Assembly: GCA_011317545.1 (NCBI GenBank)
Contig: WUJK01000002.1
Location: forward strand, 558,001-622,000
DNA: 64,000 nt
DNA from: Coniella vitis
Taxonomy: Eukaryota; Ascomycota; Sordariomycetes; Diaporthales; Schizoparmaceae
Direction: 5' to 3'
The notes under the pieces are model-generated. The model was not told where the DNA came from. It saw only the letters and a list, made by a program, of their open reading frames with translations, and ran no database searches. Of this stretch, positions 57,149 through 64,000 are shown piece by piece; positions within the stretch are counted from its first letter, which is position 1, and each line of letters opens with the position of its first letter. Position numbers and translations under genes: made by a program.

Positions 57149-59579
57149 TTTTTCCTGGTCTTGCTGCTGCTGCTGGTGGTGGTGGTATTGCTTGCTGTGT
57201 TCTTTTTTTTGTTGCAGTACTGAGTACGGTTGCTATTACCGAGATGCTGAGATGGTTGTTATTGTTGTTGTTGTTGTTGTTGTTGCTTGTATTGCTTTAG
57301 GGATATTGTTGTTATTTGTTGGAGGTATGTAGAGAAGAGAAAACCCAATTCGATCGTGTCTGCCCGAGCAAAGTGCCAAAGGATGCGTAATATGCTTGTT
57401 ACAACAGCAATGTCAAAGTAAATGAATCAATGCGGCCCTCCCCCTCCCCCTCCCAAAAAAGAAAGAGAAAAAAGAAAGAGAGAGAGAAAAGGAACTAAAC
57501 GGCGGTAGGAAATTCACATATGACGAAGCACATTCAGCCCGCAGCTGGTCGTCGTGCGAAAAGTGCAAGCGATGTCGCAGGCTGCACGCACCGAGAAATT
57601 TGTGGCCTGATGATCTACGGCGTGTGGGGAGGGCCACTTCCCAAAAGGGCAAAACAGGAAGCTATTCCGGCTGCAGTGTGGGATTGCAGCTTGCACCCAG
57701 AGAGCTTTGGGTGCCCGCCCAACCCATGGATTGATTTGATTGGGTTTTTGTTGGTGCCGAAATAGGGCGACAGGATGGAGGGAGGGAAGAGGGGTTGCAG
57801 AGTTCGCTGTCCAGGAGGCGGGAGAGAGGAGACTTCAATCAGATCAGGAGCTTGGAATAAGGATGATTAAATAAATAATCCAAAAAGTCAAAGGCGACTG
57901 AATTCTTACTTTCCCAAAGTGAGGGGGAATTGTTTGGGGCAGTTCTGGCCCTGGCCTCGTTGTTCTCTGGTAGGGCTGTCCAGGCTCTTAGCCTGCTCAT
58001 GCAAGCGCTAATGGGGCCTACAGGGGTCATCCCTAGGCCTAAGTAACTGGGTACAGTAGGCCCAAGGTGCCCTATTCACAATGCCAGGGAAGAACAAGAC
58101 AGGACAATATACATAGTAATGCAATGCAATGGCGGCTTTTGTCTTTTCCAACTGGTTTCTTAGCCAGCTACTCTGGGCTCTCTCTGCCTGCCCACCTGGA
58201 CACGCACCCTGCAAAGCAAAGGAAGGGCCACAGACCTAATCCTAGGCGCCAATGCGGCACCTCCAGTCGGTTAGTCTGTACATAGTGGTGGGTGCCAGGT
58301 GGTCGAGTGGGCCAGGGTGGTGTGTTGGGTGGTGTGTTGGGTGTTTGTCCACGCAAGGCTGGCCAGCAGCCATGTGATACGGGCCCCTGACTTGGTGAGG
58401 AGGCTGCTGGCATAAAGGAGGGAGAGTAGAGTTGTATTGAATGGCATGATGCTTGGGCAAGATTGTCAAAGGATTGCTGGACAGGAAGAATGCTTTTTGG
58501 ACAGCCGCCACCCGTTATCCATGGTGGATATATACACAGAAATGAACATTTATTATAGTACGGTGCTTGGGTAGCAGCCTCCTTGCTCCCAGTATGAAGC
58601 CAGGCCTGTTGGGCAGAGCTGGGCTGCCATCTTGGGCTCGATAGTACAACAAACCAGCAGCGCAGTGAGAATAGCTATGTCCTGTTCCTCGAATCAATTT
58701 CATCCAATAGTTGCAACCCAACGCAACCATCAGGACGGTGCCGTTATTCGCCTAAGCCCGGGCGGGCATAAGAGACGGCGTTCAAGTGGGCCGTTGATGA
58801 GCCACGATCCACGCGCATAATCCCATCGTTGTACACAAGGTTATGAGTTAGAAAGAAAGACCTGGCAATTTAAAGATGAACGCCCTGTCGCCAGAGTGTC
58901 TCCAAGTAGCAGAGGCTGGCTGATGGTCCGAATGCCGAGTAGAGCTAGGTTGAGTCGAGGCCAGGGCTTCTACAGTATCATCACTCGATGTCACTCTTGG
59001 GTCTCCAGGAAGCCCAGCTGTGAGGGATCGACAGAAAGGGGCATCCGTTGCGTTGATAGGCCGGCGGCCGCTTGACGCCTTCAAGTAGAGCGAGCGATGA
59101 GCCGGATCTTTGTTGTTCAGCACATGATCAAGTAGATGGGCACCTGTACGATGTCTTCGGATGCATTCACTCAGCGCCGAACACGCACTGGCTCAGTCTT
59201 TCGCATTGCTAGGAGGATGCCACTTCAGCCACCCACCCAGCCTTGGAAGCGCTTGCAAAAGGGACGCTGGCTAGGTCCATACCATACTCTGCGTATGCTC
59301 CTAACTATATATGTATTGAGAAACGGCGGCTTCAGTACAGACCAAGTCTAGCCAGGGTGACATCGCGTGGGCACAAGAGGGGTTGCCGCCCGCCCGAAGA
59401 AGAGAATGAACGCGTTTGCGTCTTGTATGGATGGACTTGTCGAATCCTTCTTTGCGAGAAAAAGGCAAAGGCCATCTAGAACCTTTTGGCGTGCGCCGAA
59501 ACGCTTCCAAAGACGAGCCAGCTCTCACGTGCCGTGCCATACCATTTAACAAGAACCCATCCCTTTCCCGCGTTTTATA
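57149..59579. other. Divergent intergenic region, 2.4 kb
   Basis: Between the DUF7730-like gene (-) and the O-methyltransferase (+). Contains (GTT)n near 57256-57290, a purine-rich block near 57448-57500, and TACATAGTA at 58110-58118 with a one-base variant near 58279. No gene seen. Confidence 0.6.
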
Positions 59580-61392
59580 ATGGCCAACCAAGCAGTCAAT
59601 CTCATCGAGCAGCTGCAGAAGCTGGCTCCCAAGCTATCAGCAAACGAGGATGATCGAGCTGCGCACAGCGAAGCCCTCGACCTGAGCCGCAAGCTCACGG
59701 CGAGTCTGGAGCATCCGCGGAATGCCGCCGTGGACTTGATGTACTCTGTCTGACTTCCCCCCAACTGTTTCCTTTTTCAGCCCATTCTGTTGGTCATTGT
59801 TTGACCTATGCTTTTCCACTCTTGTATATCCTGTCTCGCTGGACAAGGTGTAGGTGTGTGTGTGTGTGTGAAGGGAGAGCATAGAAACCAGTGGTTATCA
59901 CGACATCTTAAATCTTGCAAGAGACTGACACGATTCACACATACCTCGACACTACAGCCCTTTCTCGCGATAGCAGCCACGGTCGCCGACGGCATGGACT
60001 TGTTCAAGCACATGGTCGATAGCAACGCTGCCGTCACGGCCAAACAGCTGGCTTCCGTGGCCAACGCCGAGGAACTGCTCATCAGTAATTGCTGCTTCTC
60101 CGACTCTCCAACTGCCTGTTCCGTGCTACCCCATCGCGAGCAGGCTTTGGGAAGCGCAGCGTTGGATAAGTCATGCTACGATGGGTTGACTGAACGTCTG
60201 TGAAAAATACTCGTCCAGCCCGCATCCTCCGCCCGCTTGCCGCGATCGGGGTCGTGCACGAGGTCGCAGAGCAGACGTGGGAAGCAACGCCTCTCACAAA
60301 GGTCATGGCGACGAAGGAGATGAGTGCTGGGTTGCGGATGATGTATGTCTCGTCTCGAGCACCCACCCAACTCGCCCTTCACACATAAACTGGGGTTTAC
60401 AAAAAAAAAAAAAAAAAAAACACCAAAAAAACCCCGATATTCATCCATTCACGAGGACAACAGGGACGCCATCTCCACAGCCGCAGGCATCAAAGCGCCC
60501 CAATACTTCCGCGAAAAGGGCTACCGATGCCCCACGGACCCGCGCGCCGGCCTGCTGCAGTACGCCTACCAGACCGACCTGCCGACCTTTGCGCTGCTCC
60601 CCACCATGCCCGAGGCCTTTGCGGCCTTCAACACCTTCATGGGCAGTGTCCAGGGCGGGCGGTGCCTCTGGACGGACTGGTACCCGGTGGAGGAGCGCCT
60701 GCTCGCCCCCGTGGCCGCAGAGGAGGAGGAGAAGGAGGAGGATCGTGCCGCCGTCGCGGACGCGGCGCTGCTGGTGGACGTGGGCGGGGGCGCGGGCGGG
60801 CATCTGCTCGGCTTTCAAGCAAAGTATCGGGGTCGGTGCCCTGGACGGCTGGTGCTGCAGGATACCGACGAGGTGATTCGCACGCTGACGGATCTGGACT
60901 CGGGTGTGGACAGGATGGTGTATGATTTTTTTACGGAACAGCCTGTGAAAGGTACGTGATGAGTGGTTTTTTCTTCTTTCTTTCTTTCTTTCTTTCCTTC
61001 TCCTGTTCTTACCAGCAAACATTCGCTCTCACCAACGGCGTGCTGAAGCACAGCAATACACAGGTGCCCGGGCATACATCTACCGCCACATCTTCCACAA
61101 CTGGTCCGACGACGACGCGCTCAAGATGCTCCAGCAGGTCAAGAAGGCCATGAAGCCGGGCTACTCGCGGCTGCTCATCAACGACCTCATCGTGCCCGCG
61201 CAACAGGCCGACAAGTTCAGCGGCGTGTTTGACCTGATCCTGATGGCGTTCAGCGGCGGGGTGGAGCGGACGGGGGCCCATTGGACGGAGCTGCTGCTGG
61301 GCAAGGCGGGCTTTGATGTGGTCAGGTTGTGGCCGGCGCCGGAAGAGGGAGCGGATGGGATTGTGGAGGCTATGCTGGAGATTCCGGAGTAG
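59580..61392 (+). CDS. SAM-dependent O-methyltransferase (fungal secondary-metabolism type)
   Basis: Transfers methyl from SAM to a hydroxyl, most often on a polyketide or phenolic product. Five exons, 59580-59747, 59958-60084, 60219-60342, 60464-60951 and 61064-61392, give 411 residues, the usual length. An N-terminal dimerisation and winged-helix half (PFLAIAATVADGMDLFKHMV, ITRILRPLAAIGVVHEV) precedes the SAM motif LLVDVGGGAGGHLLGF at about residue 245. The catalytic-His segment YRHIFHNWSDDDALKML and LINDLIVPAQ follow. An acidic insert (EEEEKEED) sits before the SAM motif. Introns are 210, 134, 121, 112 nt. The first donor is placed at GTCTGA to keep phase, which is unusual. The flavin monooxygenase gene downstream has the same orientation. 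Confidence 0.88.
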
Positions 61393-61637
61393 GAGAGGGC
61401 TGGTGGTTTCTTCTTTTTTTCCTTTTTTTTCCTTCTTTTTTTTTCTTTTCTTTTTTTCTTTTGGACCGTCGTTATGCTCTTCAACTCCTGCATATTTTCC
61501 GTTTACAAGTCAATCGTATCCACTGATACGATCAGCCTGGCAGTAAGCAGATGTACCAATGCAAAATGAACTCTCGAGCACAAGATATATCAGACAGGCT
61601 CAGCAGGAATTCCGTATGTCTCTCATACCTTTCTTTA

Positions 61638-61676
<39 letters not shown>

Positions 61677-62355
61677 TAAACCCCTCGCTTTCCTCCCCTC
61701 ACCTTCCAAGAGACGAAACATTCCGTCGCCAGACAATCGAGGACGAGTATAATAAGCATACATTACCCCAGAAGTTTCGCTTCGTTGCGTTTCGTTCCGT
61801 TCCCCACCAAGCCACAGCTACTTACTATGTATCCACAACCCTCTCCCATTATATTATCATTCCTCATCCAATCACACCATATGAGGGAGAATTGACAACA
61901 TCGACATCGTGCGGGCTCCCCAAGCACACCATTACCTTTTTTTTTTTTGGGCCACCATGTGTACTAGTATTTGCTGCCGGGAATACCATCATAGCCTGAA
62001 GAAGCCCGAGGTCGGGCCGTGATATGCGTATTCACTCACACACTCACACTCTCACACATATACATATATATATATATATATACTCACACACTTGTACATG
62101 TAATCTAGCTACCCAGAACTCTTTTGATAATAAACTAAAGGGGCACATGACTCTCTGAGAATACTACCATCTCATCAAGTCACAACCACGCTCATATCTC
62201 TCTCTCTCAACTCAACTCACACCTCAATACAACGGGGCGCGTGTGAGCACAATTGCAGAGAAGAAAAAAGAAAAGAACAAACTTGAGCCAAAAACACACA
62301 ACCCATATCAGGATTAAACCACCGGTTCCCCCACCCACCCTTCTTCCTAGCAACC
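61393..62355. other. Intergenic region with AT and pyrimidine repeats, 1.0 kb
   Basis: Between the O-methyltransferase and the monooxygenase, tandem orientation. Contains T-rich runs (61410-61460), (AT)n at 61639-61675 and 62060-62083, and TACTATGTA at 61823-61831. No gene seen. Confidence 0.7.
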
Positions 62356-64000
62356 ATGGCGCAAGAAACCACACCCAAACAGCAAATCCTGCTCAACGCC
62401 TTCGACATGTGCACGATCGGCCACCTCTCCCCAGGCCAATGGAAGGTAAGTAGGTGAATAAATCAATAACAATGAAAAACAGCCCCTCCTCCTCCTTCCA
62501 AAAAAAGAGAGAAAAAAAATAAATAACCCCCTAAACCCGTTTTACTTAGAACCCAGTCGACAAATCCACCACTAAACGCACCCTCGACTACTGGATCGAG
62601 CTCGCAAAGCTGCTCGAGCGCGGCGGCATCAATGCCCTCTTCCTCGCGGACACGTACGGTGGCTATGACACGTACGAAGGGTCGCTGGATAACTGTATTC
62701 GGCGCGCGGCGCAATGGCCCATGACGGATCCGACGATTGTGAGTTTCAATGTTGTATATATATATGAGAGAAGGAAATAGTTTCTCAGTCCCTATTGCCA
62801 ACCCACCCCTTCACCTCCATCCACCTCTCCCCCTCACAAAAAGAAAAAAAGAAACAAAAAAGAAAATGAGTCGAAAGAACAAACAGTACTTACTTACCCC
62901 ATAACTGACCCCCATCACCAGCCCATCTCCGCAATGGCAGCCGTCACCAAACACCTCGCCTTTGGCATCACCGCCTCCACATCCTTTGAGCCGCCTTTCC
63001 TCCTCGCCAAGCGCTTCTCCACGCTGGACCACTTTACCCGCGGGCGCATCGGCTGGAACATTGTCACGGGCTGGAAAAAGACGGCCTTCAAGGCAATCGG
63101 ACTCGAGAGTCCCGTCGACCACGACGAGCGCTATCGCCAGGCGGATGAGTATCTGCGGGTCTTGTACAAGTGAGACACACCTCATCCTGCGTCCAAGGCC
63201 CCCCCGCCCCCAAAAGAAATCCTCCAAATGTACAAAATCACACCCAACATTGCACAACTAACCAAAATAATCAGACTCTGGGAAGCTTCCTGGGCCCCCG
63301 ACGCAATCATCGCCGACCCCGCCACAGACACCTACTTTGACCCTTCCAAGATCCGCACCATCCACCACAACGGCCCCTACCACCACCTCTCGACACGCCA
63401 CATTGTCGACCCTTCCCCGCAACGCACGCCTTTCCTCTTCCAAGCGGGCACATCGCCCGCAGGGTCCCACTTCGCCGCCACCCACGCCGAAGCCATCTTT
63501 GTCACCTCGCACGCGGCCTCGGTGCTGCGGCCCAAGGTCGCCGCGATCCGCGCCCTCGCAGCGCGTCAAGGCCGCGACCCGCGCTCGCTCAAGTTCTTCG
63601 CCACCTTCACGCCCATCGTGGCCGCGACAGACGAGGAGGCGCACGCCAAGCACGCGGAGCTCAAGAAGCACGCGTCCGTGGTGGGCGGCTTGGTGCTGTT
63701 TAGCGGGTGGACGGGCATTGATATCTCGCGCATCCCGCTTGACCAGGAGCTGACCGCGGCGGACTCGCTCGAGGCGCACAAGGTGCGGAGCATCTTGGAG
63801 AACTTTACGACGCCCAGCGAGGAGGTGCCGCGGTGGACGCCGCGCATTGTGGCCGAAAAGGCGTGTATTGGCGGGCTGGGACCCGTCGCGGTTGGGAGTG
63901 CGCAGACGGTGGCGGATGCAATGGAGGCCTTCTGGCGCGAGGCCGATGTGGATGGGTTTAATATCTCGTATGTGACGACGCCTGGGACCTTTGAGGAAGT
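62356..64000 (+). CDS. FMN-dependent monooxygenase, NtaA/SnaA/DszA type (3' end outside window)
   Basis: Flavin monooxygenase of the bacterial-luciferase-like superfamily. The subgroup includes nitrilotriacetate monooxygenase NtaA and uses reduced FMN from a partner reductase. Exons 62356-62445, 62550-62738, 62922-63169 and 63275 onwards (introns 104, 183, 105 nt) give about 417 residues before the window ends. Matching features: LLNAFDMCTIGHLSPGQWK at the start, LLERGGINALFLADTYGGYD, TSFEPPFLLAKRFSTLDH, RIGWNIVTGW and FLFQAGTSPAGSHFAATHAE, with DGFNISYV near the cut. The frame is open to the last base, so this is an edge truncation, not a broken gene. Expected total is roughly 450-480 residues. 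Substrate unknown. Confidence 0.9.

Overview
The window is a filamentous ascomycete (Pezizomycotina, most likely Sordariomycetes) nuclear segment. Genes are monocistronic, spaced by 0.4-4 kb of non-coding DNA, and split by short GT-AG introns (53-282 nt). Homologues such as striatin/PRO11, PHO88/SND3, Rad14/XPA, Prp43, PRMT5 and SmF have filamentous-fungus character. Microsatellites and homopolymer runs are frequent in introns and spacers. I rebuilt 19 protein genes by splicing conserved reading frames by hand: 18 intact within the window and one cut by the right edge. There is also one decayed transporter gene.

Layout. 0-2 kb: secreted GH43 arabinanase (+). 2.5-3.8 kb: MDR-type NADPH oxidoreductase (-). 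6.3-6.9 kb: small methyltransferase-like protein (-). 7.9-14.9 kb: three housekeeping or signalling genes in tandem (+): PHO88/SND3 for ER targeting, the XPA/Rad14 repair factor and the STRIPAK scaffold striatin. 15-23 kb: gene-poor, repeat-rich DNA broken only by a secreted thaumatin-like protein (-). 23-32.6 kb: a sugar-related block holding a truncated MFS sugar-porter remnant, a GPI-anchored GH29 alpha-L-fucosidase (-), an F-box/LRR-like protein (+) and a second, different GH29 enzyme (+). 34-38.5 kb: a low-complexity single-pass surface protein and a NAP/SET-type histone chaperone (both -). 39.4-42.3 kb: an HSL-type esterase and a TDT/SLAC1-family anion transporter (both -). 44.6-45.6 kb: a calcineurin-like phosphoesterase (+).

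47-55 kb is the most coherent functional neighbourhood. Prp43 (spliceosome-disassembly helicase), PRMT5 (Sm-protein arginine methyltransferase) and SmF (Sm-ring subunit) are consecutive genes, the first two divergent and the last two convergent. SmF starts with a 6-nt coding exon. 56-57 kb holds a DUF7730-like protein. The right end (59.6-64 kb) has an O-methyltransferase followed by an NtaA/SnaA-type flavin monooxygenase that runs off the edge, possibly the border of a specialised-metabolism locus.

I saw no CRISPR, rRNA, convincing tRNA or intact transposon. The most unusual signals are a dispersed 9-mer (TACATAGTA or its complement, at least 12 copies, none in a coding exon), a 155-codon open frame continuing in phase after the striatin stop, the snRNP neighbourhood, and the GH29/transporter-remnant block. 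No database search was possible. Gene names rest on recognised motifs and family resemblance, and splice sites were placed by eye.
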